NCBI RefSeq assembly: GCF_036231945.1
Contig: NZ_CP109599.1
Span: 1,302,001 to 1,366,000 of the forward strand
Origin: Streptomyces sp. NBC_01429
GTDB taxonomy: Bacteria; Actinomycetota; Actinomycetes; Streptomycetales; Streptomycetaceae
Reading direction: 5' to 3'
DNA length: 64,000 nucleotides
Shown: positions 15,620 through 23,689 of the stretch, one piece after another
Numbering within the stretch: the first letter of the stretch is position 1
How the letters are laid out: every line of letters starts with the position of its first letter
Notes under the pieces: model-generated
Database searches by the model: none
Seen by the model: only the letters and a program-made list of their open reading frames with translations
Told to the model about the DNA's origin: nothing
Made by a program: the position numbers and the translations under genes

Positions 15620-17464
15620 ATGGACATCCGTACGGACACTTCTCCCGGCGCCGACAACGGCACCAGCACCAGCACCGACACCGACACCCCGCTCTCGCCC
15701 GTCGCCGTCGTCGGCCTCGGCACGATGGGGACCGGCATCGCCGAGCTTCTCGCCCTCTCCGGCCGCGAGGTCATCGGCATCGATCCCGACCCGGCCGCCG
15801 CCGCGCGGGCCGTGCGCGCGTTGGAAGAATCCACCGCGCGGGCGGTGGCGCGCGGGCGGCTCGGCGCGGCGCGGCGGCTGACCGCGCTCGCCCGCTTCCG
15901 TACCTTCTCCGGCCTGCGGGCCGCCGCCGACGCCCGGTTGGTGATCGAGGTCGTGCCGGAGGAGTACGAGACCAAGCGCCGGGTGCTGAGCGAGCTGGAC
16001 GGGATCGTCGGCCCCACCGCGATCCTCGCGACCGGCACGAACGCGCTGTCCGTGACCCGGCTGGCCGCCGGCTCGGCGCACCCCGAGCGGGTGCTCGGCC
16101 TGCACTTCTTCCACCCCGCCCCGGCGATGCGGCTGGTGGAGGTGGTGTCGTCGGTGCTGACCTCGCCGCGGGCCGTCGCGGCCGTCACCGCGCTCGCCCG
16201 CGCGCTGGGCAAGGAGCCGGTGGCCGTGGGCGACCGGCCCGGATTCGTCGCGGACGGGCTGCTGTTCGGCTATCTCAACCGGGCGGCGGCGATGTACGAG
16301 GCCGGGTACGCCTCGCGCGCCGACATCGACGCGGCGATGCGGCTGGGGTGCGGGCTGCCGATGGGGCCGCTCGCGCTGCTTGACCTGATCGGGATCGACA
16401 CCGCCCGTACCGTGCTCGACGCCCTGTACGCCGCTTCGCACGACCGGCTGCACGCGCCCGCGCCGGTGCTCAGGCAGCTCGCCGACGCCGGGCTGACGGG
16501 CCGTAAGGCCGGGCGCGGCTTCTACACGTACGAGGCGCCGGGCGGCGCCGCGCCGGTGCCGGACGCGCTCACCCCGTCGCCCGCCGCGTGGACCGCCCCG
16601 GCGCGGCCCGTCGCCTCGGTCGGCGTCGTGGGCTCCGGCACGATGGCGAGCGGCATCGCCGAGGTGTTCGCGACGGCGGGGTACGACGTGGTGCTCGCCG
16701 CCCGTACCCAGGAGCGGGCGATGGCGGCCAGGGCCCGGGTCGCCGCGTCCCTGGACCGCTCGGTGGCGAAGGGGCGGCTGACCCCGGAGGTCCGCGTCGC
16801 GTCCCTGGCGCGGATCACCCCGGCCGGATCGCTCGACGCGCTCGGCACGGTGGATCTCGCCGTCGAGGCGGTGGCCGAGGACCTGGAGGTCAAGCGGCAG
16901 CTGTTCGCCGCGCTCGAAACGGTGTGCGCGCCCGGCGCGGTGCTGGCCACCACGACCTCCTCGCTGCCGGTGGTGGCCTGCGCCCGCGCGACCTCCCGCC
17001 CGCAGGACGTCCTCGGCATGCACTTCTTCAACCCGGCGCCGGCGATGCGGCTGGTGGAGGTGGTCCGTACGGTGCTGACCTGCGACAGCGCCCACGCCAC
17101 CGTCCGCGAGGTGAGCGCGGCGGTCGGCAAGCACCCGGTCGACTGCGGCGACCGCGCCGGATTCATCGTCAACGCGCTGCTGTTCCCGTACCTCAACAAC
17201 GCCGTCAAGCTGGTCGGGGAGCACTACGCGACGATGGACGACATCGACGCGGCGATGAAGCTCGGCGGCGGCTATCCGATGGGCCCCTTCGAACTGCTCG
17301 ACGTCGTCGGCCTCGACGTCTCGCTCGCCATCGAGCGCGGTCTGCACCAGGAGTTCCGCGACCCCTCGCTGGCGCCCGCGCCGCTGCTGGAGCAACTGGT
17401 GGCGGCGGGGTGCCTGGGGCGCAAGACGGGACGCGGCTTCCGTGAGTACGCCGAGCGCCGCTGA
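15620..17464 (+). CDS. Tandem-domain 3-hydroxyacyl-CoA dehydrogenase
   Basis: Protein of 614 residues made of two complete 3-hydroxyacyl-CoA dehydrogenase units fused head to tail. Unit one starts VAVVGLGTMGTGIAELLALSG and unit two VGVVGSGTMASGIAEVFATAG, both GxGxxG NAD(P) folds. Each is followed by the catalytic histidine segment (GLHFFHPAPAMRLVEVV and GMHFFNPAPAMRLVEVV) and a helical C-terminal domain with GPLALLDLIG or GPFELLDVVG. The enzyme interconverts 3-hydroxyacyl-CoA and acetoacetyl-CoA-type esters. Next to ccr it probably supplies 3-hydroxybutyryl-CoA for the ethylmalonyl-CoA pathway. GGAG lies seven bases before the ATG. The two halves are clearly diverged duplicates, and both retain catalytic motifs. 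Confidence 0.88.
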   Translation: MDIRTDTSPGADNGTSTSTDTDTPLSPVAVVGLGTMGTGIAELLALSGREVIGIDPDPAAAARAVRALEESTARAVARGRLGAARRLTALARFRTFSGLRAAADARLVIEVVPEEYETKRRVLSELDGIVGPTAILATGTNALSVTRLAAGSAHPERVLGLHFFHPAPAMRLVEVVSSVLTSPRAVAAVTALARALGKEPVAVGDRPGFVADGLLFGYLNRAAAMYEAGYASRADIDAAMRLGCGLPMGPLALLDLIGIDTARTVLDALYAASHDRLHAPAPVLRQLADAGLTGRKAGRGFYTYEAPGGAAPVPDALTPSPAAWTAPARPVASVGVVGSGTMASGIAEVFATAGYDVVLAARTQERAMAARARVAASLDRSVAKGRLTPEVRVASLARITPAGSLDALGTVDLAVEAVAEDLEVKRQLFAALETVCAPGAVLATTTSSLPVVACARATSRPQDVLGMHFFNPAPAMRLVEVVRTVLTCDSAHATVREVSAAVGKHPVDCGDRAGFIVNALLFPYLNNAVKLVGEHYATMDDIDAAMKLGGGYPMGPFELLDVVGLDVSLAIERGLHQEFRDPSLAPAPLLEQLVAAGCLGRKTGRGFREYAERR

Positions 17465-17606
17465 GCAGGGCGCCGACCGGGGCGGGGCGAAGGGCCCTGA
17501 GCAGGGCGAAAGACAGGACGGAGGGGGAGGCGGCGGGGCCGGCGAGGGGGCCGACGGGCCGCCCCCTCGGGCGCGCCCCGCGGCGCCGATGCAGTACGTT
17601 CACCTC

Positions 17607-18419
17607 ATGTCCCAGCCCGCCAGGTCCGCCCGTTCCAGCAGCAAGTCCGACGTTCCCGAGAGCGCCGCGGGCACCCGCGCCGCCGCTCAGCGGCTCAAGA
17701 TGCGCCGCGAACTGGCGGCGGCGGCGATGGAACTGTTCGCGACCAAGGGGTACGAGGCGACGACGGTCGACGAGATCGCCGCCGCGGCCGGGGTCGCCCG
17801 CCGGACCTTCTTCCGGCACTTCCGCTCCAAGGAAGAGGCGATCTTCCCGGACCACGACGACACGCTGGTACGGGCGGAGGCGGTGCTCAACGCCGCCCCC
17901 GCGCACGAGCACCCGCTGGACACGGTCTGCCGGGGCATCAAGGAAGTCATGCGGATGTACGCGGGCTCCCCCGCCGTCTCCGTGGCGCGCTACAAGCTCA
18001 CCCGCGAGGTGCCCACGCTGCGGGAGGCGGAGATCGCCTCGGTGGCCCGCTACGAACGGCTGTTCACCCGCTATCTGCTGGGCCACTTCGACGAGCGCGA
18101 CCACACCGACGGCAACGACGACCCGCTGCTGGCGGAGGTGGCCGCGTCCGCCGTCGTCACCGCGCACAACCATGTGCTGCGTCGCTGGCTGCGGGCCGAC
18201 GGCCAGGGTGACGTCGAGACACAGCTCGACCACGCCTTCGCGATCGTCCGCGAGACCTTCGGCAGCGGTATCGGCGCGGGCCGCACTATGGGCGAGACGC
18301 CCCGCCGCCCGGCGGCCACGGCGCGCACCAGCGGGGACGTGGTGGTGGCGGTGGCCCACACCGACGCCCCGCTGGACGAGGTCATGCGCACCATCAAGCA
18401 GGCGCTCAAGAACGCCTGA
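17607..18419 (+). CDS. TetR family transcriptional regulator
   Basis: Protein of 270 residues. A serine-rich N-terminus leads into a TetR DNA-binding domain at about residues 30-80 (ELFATKGYEATTVDEIAAAAGVARRTFFRHF). An all-helical ligand and dimerisation domain follows. A C-terminal extension ends with VDEVMRTIKQALKNA-like residues. The ATG at 17607 is preferred over ATG 17589: a -10-like TACGTT lies eight bases upstream, consistent with a leaderless message. It is placed between the 3-hydroxyacyl-CoA dehydrogenase gene and ccr, all on one strand, and probably controls this C2-assimilation block and itself. The effector is likely an acyl-CoA, by inference from context only. Confidence 0.85.
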   Translation: MSQPARSARSSSKSDVPESAAGTRAAAQRLKMRRELAAAAMELFATKGYEATTVDEIAAAAGVARRTFFRHFRSKEEAIFPDHDDTLVRAEAVLNAAPAHEHPLDTVCRGIKEVMRMYAGSPAVSVARYKLTREVPTLREAEIASVARYERLFTRYLLGHFDERDHTDGNDDPLLAEVAASAVVTAHNHVLRRWLRADGQGDVETQLDHAFAIVRETFGSGIGAGRTMGETPRRPAATARTSGDVVVAVAHTDAPLDEVMRTIKQALKNA

Positions 18420-18811
18420 TCCGCCACCCTCCGCAGTCATGCGGCCACCCGAAGTGATATTCACGGCACTTCGGGCGGTAGACATTGCTCATGCGTGCCA
18501 CCCCTTCGACAATTGAGACAGATTCTTGGCACCCAGTGCCTTGTCACCTGTCACGGCGTGCCATACGTTGATGTTGTCCGGCTGTTCCCGCAAGCCTTCT
18601 CGCTTGTGCGCCCGGACGCCTGCGTCACAGGCACCCGCGCGCCCACCAGGCGCCACCGATCAGCGCGATCAGCACCACGCGATCAACACCACGTGATCAG
18701 CACCGTCCGCCGAACCGACGGCACACCTCCACCCCGTCAGCCGGGCACTCAGCCACCCGCCCGCGCGCCCTCAGCCGTACTCGCACCCTCAGCTTCGCCG
18801 GAGGCCATACC
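18420..18811 (+). promoter_or_regulatory. Regulatory region upstream of ccr with GATCA repeats
   Basis: This 392-base stretch has no credible gene. It holds a terminator-like hairpin near its start. At 18658-18704 there is a phased set of GATCA-containing repeats: GATC at 18658, then a 14-base period at 18667, 18681 and 18695 (GATCAGCACCACGC, GATCAACACCACGT, GATCAGCACC). The repeats end about 105 bases before the ccr GTG and could be an operator array. A ribosome site GGAGG precedes the GTG at 18812. Confidence 0.5.
18448..18475 (+). terminator. Hairpin after TetR regulator gene
   Basis: CCCGAAGTG (18448-18456) and CACTTCGGG (18467-18475) form a perfect nine-base inverted repeat with a ten-base loop, 28 bases after the TetR stop. 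It is probably a terminator, but an operator is possible. Confidence 0.5.
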
Positions 18812-20152
18812 GTGAAGGAAATCCTGGAGGCGATCCAGTCGCCGGACAGTACGTCCGCCGACTTCGCCGCGCTGACCGTCCCCGATTCGTACCGTGCGGT
18901 GACCGTGCACAAGGACGAGACGGAGATGTTCGCGGAGCTGCCCAGCGGGGAGAAGGACCCCCGCGCCTCGCTCCATCTCGACGAGGTGCCGGTGCCCCCG
19001 CTCGGCCCCGGCGAAGCCCTCGTGGCCGTCATGGCCAGCTCGGTGAATTACAACTCCGTGTGGACCTCGGTCTTCGAGCCGCTGCCGACCTTCGCCTTCC
19101 TGGAGCGGTACGGCAAGCTGAGCGAGCTGGCGCGGCGGCACGATCTGCCGTACCACGTCATCGGCTCGGACCTCGCCGGAGTCGTCCTGCGCACCGGTCC
19201 CGGGGTCAACTCCTGGCGGCCGGGCGACGAGGTGGTGGCGCACTGCCTGTCCGTCGAGCTGGAGTCGTCCGACGGACACAACGACACGATGCTCGACCCC
19301 GAGCAGCGGATCTGGGGCTTCGAGACCAACTTCGGCGGCCTCGCGGAACTCGCCCTGGTGAAGTCCAACCAGCTGATGCCCAAGCCCCAGCATCTGAGCT
19401 GGGAGGAGGCGGCGGCGCCCGGTCTGGTCAACTCGACCGCGTACCGCCAGCTGGTGTCGCGCAACGGCGCCGGCATGAAGCAGGGGGACAACGTCCTGAT
19501 CTGGGGCGCGAGCGGCGGACTGGGCTCGTACGCGACGCAGTTCGCGCTCGCGGGCGGCGCGAACCCGGTGTGTGTGGTCTCCAGCGACCGCAAGGCGGAG
19601 ATCTGCCGCCGGATGGGCGCCGAGGCGATCATCGACCGCACCGCCGAGGACTACCGGTTCTGGAAGGACGAGCACCACCAGGACCCGCGCGAGTGGAAGC
19701 GCTTCGGCAAGCACATCCGCGAGCTGACGGGCGGTGAGGACGTGGACATCGTCTTCGAACACCCGGGACGCGAGACCTTCGGCGCCAGTGTGTACGTCAC
19801 CCGCAAGGGCGGCACGATCGTCACCTGCGCCTCCACCTCCGGCTACACCCACGAGTACGACAACCGCTATCTGTGGATGTCGCTCAAGCGCATCATCGGG
19901 TCGCACTTCGCCAACTACCGGGAGGCGTGGGAGGCGAACCGGCTGGTCGCCAAGGGCAGGATCCATCCGACGCTGTCGAAGGTGTACGCGCTGGAGGACA
20001 CCGGCCAGGCCGCGTACGACGTGCACCGCAACCTCCACCAGGGCAAGGTCGGGGTGCTGGCGCTGGCGCCGCGCGAGGGGCTGGGGGTACGGGACGAGGA
20101 GCTGCGCGCCCGGCATCTCGACGCGATCAACCTCTTCAGGAGCGCGACGTGA
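18812..20152 (+). CDS. ccr: Crotonyl-CoA carboxylase/reductase
   Basis: Protein of 446 residues of the medium-chain reductase superfamily. It catalyses NADPH-dependent reductive carboxylation of crotonyl-CoA to (2S)-ethylmalonyl-CoA, the defining step of the ethylmalonyl-CoA pathway and a source of ethylmalonyl-CoA for polyketides. The NADPH fold is VLIWGASGGLGSYATQFAL. All four residues reported to hold CO2 in the Kitasatospora enzyme fall at the same numbers here: Asn81 (NYNSVW), Phe170 and Glu171 (IWGFETNFGG), and His365 (IIGSHFANYREA). The GTG start has GGAGG nearby. It overlaps the next gene by four bases (GTGA), so ccr and the mutase are translationally coupled. Confidence 0.97.
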   Translation: MKEILEAIQSPDSTSADFAALTVPDSYRAVTVHKDETEMFAELPSGEKDPRASLHLDEVPVPPLGPGEALVAVMASSVNYNSVWTSVFEPLPTFAFLERYGKLSELARRHDLPYHVIGSDLAGVVLRTGPGVNSWRPGDEVVAHCLSVELESSDGHNDTMLDPEQRIWGFETNFGGLAELALVKSNQLMPKPQHLSWEEAAAPGLVNSTAYRQLVSRNGAGMKQGDNVLIWGASGGLGSYATQFALAGGANPVCVVSSDRKAEICRRMGAEAIIDRTAEDYRFWKDEHHQDPREWKRFGKHIRELTGGEDVDIVFEHPGRETFGASVYVTRKGGTIVTCASTSGYTHEYDNRYLWMSLKRIIGSHFANYREAWEANRLVAKGRIHPTLSKVYALEDTGQAAYDVHRNLHQGKVGVLALAPREGLGVRDEELRARHLDAINLFRSAT

Positions 20153-22161
20153 CCGATCGCCAGAAGGACCGCCCCTGGCTCATGCGGACGTACGCCGGTC
20201 ACTCCACCGCCGAGGCGTCCAACGAGCTGTACCGCCGCAACCTCGCCAAGGGACAGACCGGGCTCTCCGTCGCGTTCGACCTGCCCACCCAGACCGGCTA
20301 CGACCCGGACCACGTCCTCGCGCGCGGCGAGGTCGGCCGGGTCGGGGTGCCGGTCTCGCACCTGGGCGACATGCGGCGGCTGTTCCAGGACATCCCGCTG
20401 GAGCGCACCAACACCTCGATGACCATCAACGCCACCGCCATGTGGCTGCTGGCGCTCTATCAGGTGGTCGCGGAGGAGCAGGGCGCGGACATCACCAGGC
20501 TCCAGGGGACGACGCAGAACGACATCGTGAAGGAGTACCTCTCACGCGGTACCCATGTCTTCCCGCCGGTGCCGAGCCTGCGGCTGACCACGGACATGAT
20601 CACCTACACGGTCGCCCACATCCCCAAGTGGAACCCCATCAACATCTGCAGCTACCACCTCCAGGAGGCGGGAGCGACCCCCGTCCAGGAGATCGCGTAC
20701 GCGATGTCCACCGCGGTCGCCGTGCTCGACGCGGTGTTCGCGTCCGGGCGGATCCCCGAGGAGCGCAGGGGCGAGGTCGTCGCGCGGATCTCCTTCTTCG
20801 TCAACGCCGGCGTGCGGTTCGTCGAGGAGATGTGCAAGATGCGCGCCTTCTCCCGCATCTGGGACCGGATCACCCGGGAGCGGTACGGGATCGAGAACGC
20901 CAAGCAGCGCCGTTTCCGCTACGGCGTCCAGGTCAACTCGCTCGGGCTGACCGAGGCGCAGCCGGAGAACAACGTCCAGCGCATCGTGCTGGAGATGCTC
21001 GCCGTGACGCTCTCCAAGGACGCCCGCGCCCGCGCGGTGCAGCTGCCCGCCTGGAACGAGGCGCTGGGGCTGCCCCGGCCCTGGGACCAGCAGTGGTCGC
21101 TGCGCATCCAGCAGGTGCTGGCACACGAGAGCGATCTGCTGGAGTACGCGGACCTCTTCGAGGGCTCACTTGTCGTCGAGGCGAAGGTGGCGGCCCTGGT
21201 CACCGAGGCGTTCGAGGAGATCGGCCGGATCGAGGAGATGGGCGGCGTGATGGCGGCCGTCGAGTCCGGCTATCTCAAGTCGCGGCTGGTCTCCGCGCAC
21301 GCCGAGCGCCGGGCCAGGATCGAGTCCGGCGAGGAGAAGGTCGTCGGTGTCAACTGCTACGAGTCGACCGAGCCCAACCCGCTGACCGCCGATCTCGACA
21401 CCGCGATCATGACGGTCGACCCGGCCAACGAGGCCCGGGTGGTGGCCGCCCTGCACGACTGGCGCGACGCCCGCAACGAGTCCCGGGCCGCCGACGCGCT
21501 GTCCGCGCTGAAGCGGACGGCCGCGGGCACCGGCAATCTGATGGCCGCCACCGTGGAGTGCGCGCGGGCCGGGGTGACGACCGGCGAGTGGTCCTGGGCG
21601 CTGCGCGACGTGTTCGGCGAGTTCCGCGCCCCGACGGGCGTGGGCGGCGCACCGGTCGCGGTGGCCGCAGGGGCGGGCACCCCGCTGGCGGCCGTACGGG
21701 AGAAGGTGTCCCGTACGGCGGCGGAGCTGAACACGGGACGGCTGCGGTTACTGGTCGGCAAGCCGGGACTCGACGGACACTCCAACGGCGCCGAGCAGAT
21801 CGCGGTGCGCGCCAGGGACGCCGGCTTCGAGGTGGTCTACCAGGGCATCAGGCTGACGCCGGAACAGATCGTCGGCGCGGCGCTGGCCGAGGACGTGCAC
21901 TGCGTGGGGCTGTCGATCCTGTCGGGCTCGCACACCGCCCTGGTGCCCGATGTGCTCGTACGGCTGCGCGAGGCGGGCGCGGGCGATCTGCCGGTGATCG
22001 TCGGCGGGATCATCCCGAGCGCGGACGCGGCGCTGCTCCGGGCGGCCGGAGTCGCCGCCGTCTTCACCCCGAAGGACTTCGGGATCACCGAGATCATCGG
22101 TCGTATCGTCGACGAGATCCGTAAAGCGAACAAGCTCGACCCCTTGGAGGTTCCCGCATGA
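20149..22161 (+). CDS. meaA: Ethylmalonyl-CoA mutase (MeaA/Ecm), B12-dependent
   Basis: Single-chain adenosylcobalamin mutase of 670 residues that converts ethylmalonyl-CoA to methylsuccinyl-CoA. The N-terminal acyl-CoA mutase barrel begins RPWLMRTYAGHSTAEASNE and has GLSVAFDLPTQTGYDPDH and TTQNDIVKEYLSRGT. The C-terminal B12 domain starts near residue 533 and carries DGHSNG, the DxHxxG cobalt-ligand motif (His544). Length fits the one-polypeptide ethylmalonyl type rather than two-subunit methylmalonyl mutase. The GTG start overlaps the ccr stop, and its own stop overlaps the next start (ATGA). Codon 534 is TTA (21748-21750), the rare leucine codon read by bldA tRNA, which is unusual in a central-carbon gene. 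Confidence 0.95.
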   Translation: MTDRQKDRPWLMRTYAGHSTAEASNELYRRNLAKGQTGLSVAFDLPTQTGYDPDHVLARGEVGRVGVPVSHLGDMRRLFQDIPLERTNTSMTINATAMWLLALYQVVAEEQGADITRLQGTTQNDIVKEYLSRGTHVFPPVPSLRLTTDMITYTVAHIPKWNPINICSYHLQEAGATPVQEIAYAMSTAVAVLDAVFASGRIPEERRGEVVARISFFVNAGVRFVEEMCKMRAFSRIWDRITRERYGIENAKQRRFRYGVQVNSLGLTEAQPENNVQRIVLEMLAVTLSKDARARAVQLPAWNEALGLPRPWDQQWSLRIQQVLAHESDLLEYADLFEGSLVVEAKVAALVTEAFEEIGRIEEMGGVMAAVESGYLKSRLVSAHAERRARIESGEEKVVGVNCYESTEPNPLTADLDTAIMTVDPANEARVVAALHDWRDARNESRAADALSALKRTAAGTGNLMAATVECARAGVTTGEWSWALRDVFGEFRAPTGVGGAPVAVAAGAGTPLAAVREKVSRTAAELNTGRLRLLVGKPGLDGHSNGAEQIAVRARDAGFEVVYQGIRLTPEQIVGAALAEDVHCVGLSILSGSHTALVPDVLVRLREAGAGDLPVIVGGIIPSADAALLRAAGVAAVFTPKDFGITEIIGRIVDEIRKANKLDPLEVPA

Positions 22162-23147
22162 CCCCGCCCACCACCACCACGCCCGTCACCACGGCCGGCC
22201 GGCTCCGGCCGCGCCGATCCTGCCTGGCCGTGCCGGGTTCGAGTCCGCGATTCCTGGAGAAGGCCCAGGGGCTCCCGGCCGACCAGGTCTTCCTGGACCT
22301 GGAGGACGCCTGCGCGCCGCTGGCCAAGCCGGACGCCCGGCACACCATCGTCAAGGCGCTCAACGAGGGCGACTGGACGGGCAAGACCCGGGTGGTGCGG
22401 GTCAACGACTGGACGACCGAGTGGACCTACCGCGATGTGATCACGGTCGTGGAGGGCGCCGGACCGAATCTGGACTGCGTCATGCTGCCCAAGGTGCAGG
22501 ACGCGCGGCAGATCGTGGCGCTGGACCTGCTGCTCACCCAGATCGAGAAGACGATGGGCTTCGAGGTGGGCCGGATCGGCATCGAGGCACAGATCGAGAA
22601 CGCCAAGGGGCTGGTGAACGTGGACGCGATCGCCGCCGCCTCACCACGCACCGAGACGATCATCTTCGGCCCGGCGGACTTCATGGCCTCCGTCAACATG
22701 CGCACCCTGGTGGTGGGCGAGCAGCCGCCGGGCTATCCCGCGGACGCCTACCACTACATCCTGATGAAGCTGCTGATGGCGGCCCGCACCCATGACCTCC
22801 AGGTCATCGACGGCCCCTATCTCCAGATCAGGAACGTGGACGGCTTCCGCGAGGTGGCCGGCCGCGCCGCCGCGCTCGGCTACGACGGCAAGTGGGTGCT
22901 GCACCCGGGTCAGATCGAGGCGGCCAACGAGGTCTTCTCGCCCTCGCAGGAGGACTACGACCACGCCGAGCTGATCCTCGACGCGTACGACTTCCACACC
23001 TCGGACGCCGGTGGCCGGAAGGGCTCGGCAATGCTCGGGGACGAGATGATCGACGAGGCGAGCCGGAAGATGGCGCTGGTGATCGCCGGCAAGGGCCGGG
23101 CCGCCGGGCTGTCCCGTACCTCCTCGTTCGAAGCGCCGGAGGGGTGA
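22158..23147 (+). CDS. HpcH/HpaI (CitE-like) CoA-ester lyase, probable malyl/beta-methylmalyl-CoA lyase
   Basis: Protein of 329 residues of the Mg-dependent CoA-ester lyase family. Landmarks are RSCLAVPGSSPRFLEKA, the metal and substrate block FLDLEDACAPLAK, IGIEAQIENAKGL, and IIFGPADFMASVNM. WVLHPGQIEAANEVF is the usual C-terminal signature. In the ethylmalonyl-CoA pathway this family cleaves beta-methylmalyl-CoA to glyoxylate and propionyl-CoA and can form or cleave malyl-CoA. The position between the mutase and the dehydratase of the pathway supports that role. Start and mutase stop overlap by four bases. Lyase activity is inferred; some family members act as thioesterases. Confidence 0.9.
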   Translation: MTPPTTTTPVTTAGRLRPRRSCLAVPGSSPRFLEKAQGLPADQVFLDLEDACAPLAKPDARHTIVKALNEGDWTGKTRVVRVNDWTTEWTYRDVITVVEGAGPNLDCVMLPKVQDARQIVALDLLLTQIEKTMGFEVGRIGIEAQIENAKGLVNVDAIAAASPRTETIIFGPADFMASVNMRTLVVGEQPPGYPADAYHYILMKLLMAARTHDLQVIDGPYLQIRNVDGFREVAGRAAALGYDGKWVLHPGQIEAANEVFSPSQEDYDHAELILDAYDFHTSDAGGRKGSAMLGDEMIDEASRKMALVIAGKGRAAGLSRTSSFEAPEG

Positions 23148-23152
23148 GCCCG

Positions 23153-23689
23153 ATGCGGTTCGGACGCACCTTTGAGGAGTTCGAGGTCGGCGACGTCTAC
23201 AAGCACTGGCCCGGCAAGACGGTCACGGAGTACGACGACCATCTCTTCTGTCTGCTCACCATGAACCACCACCCGCTGCATCTGGACGCCCACTACGCGG
23301 AGGGGTCGACGGATTTCGGAAAGAACGTCGTCGTGGGCAACTACGTCTACTCGCTGCTGCTGGGAATGTCGGTGCCGGACGTCTCCGGCAAGGCCATCGC
23401 CAATCTGGAGGTGGAGTCGCTGCGGCATGTCGCGCCGACCTTCCACGGCGACACGCTCTACGGCGAGACGACGGTCCTGGACAAGACGCCGTCGAAGTCG
23501 AAGAGCGACCGCGGAATCGTCCAGGTGGAGACCCGGGGCTATACGCAGGACGGCACCGTGGTGTGTGTGTTCCGCCGCAAGGTAATGGTCCCCACCGAGT
23601 CCTGCGTGAAGGAGCGCGGCGGAGAACAGCCCGGCCGCCCGCAACCGAAATCCGCGCCGAAGTCCGCGCCGACGCCACGGGAGAAGTGA
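23153..23689 (+). CDS. MaoC family dehydratase, probable mesaconyl-CoA hydratase
   Basis: Single hot-dog-fold protein of 178 residues. RFGRTFEEFEVGDVYKHWPGKTVTEYDD and MNHHPLHLDAHYA are the MaoC/R-specific hydratase features, where the Asp and His near the second element are catalytic. It would hydrate mesaconyl-CoA to beta-methylmalyl-CoA for the lyase encoded upstream. Characterised proteobacterial mesaconyl-CoA hydratases are about twice this length, so this is the short actinobacterial form. ATG 23153 is chosen over GTG 23144 because GGAGG lies about ten bases before the ATG but only one or two bases before the GTG. The tail is Lys/Pro-rich and probably disordered. Confidence 0.87.
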   Translation: MRFGRTFEEFEVGDVYKHWPGKTVTEYDDHLFCLLTMNHHPLHLDAHYAEGSTDFGKNVVVGNYVYSLLLGMSVPDVSGKAIANLEVESLRHVAPTFHGDTLYGETTVLDKTPSKSKSDRGIVQVETRGYTQDGTVVCVFRRKVMVPTESCVKERGGEQPGRPQPKSAPKSAPTPREK

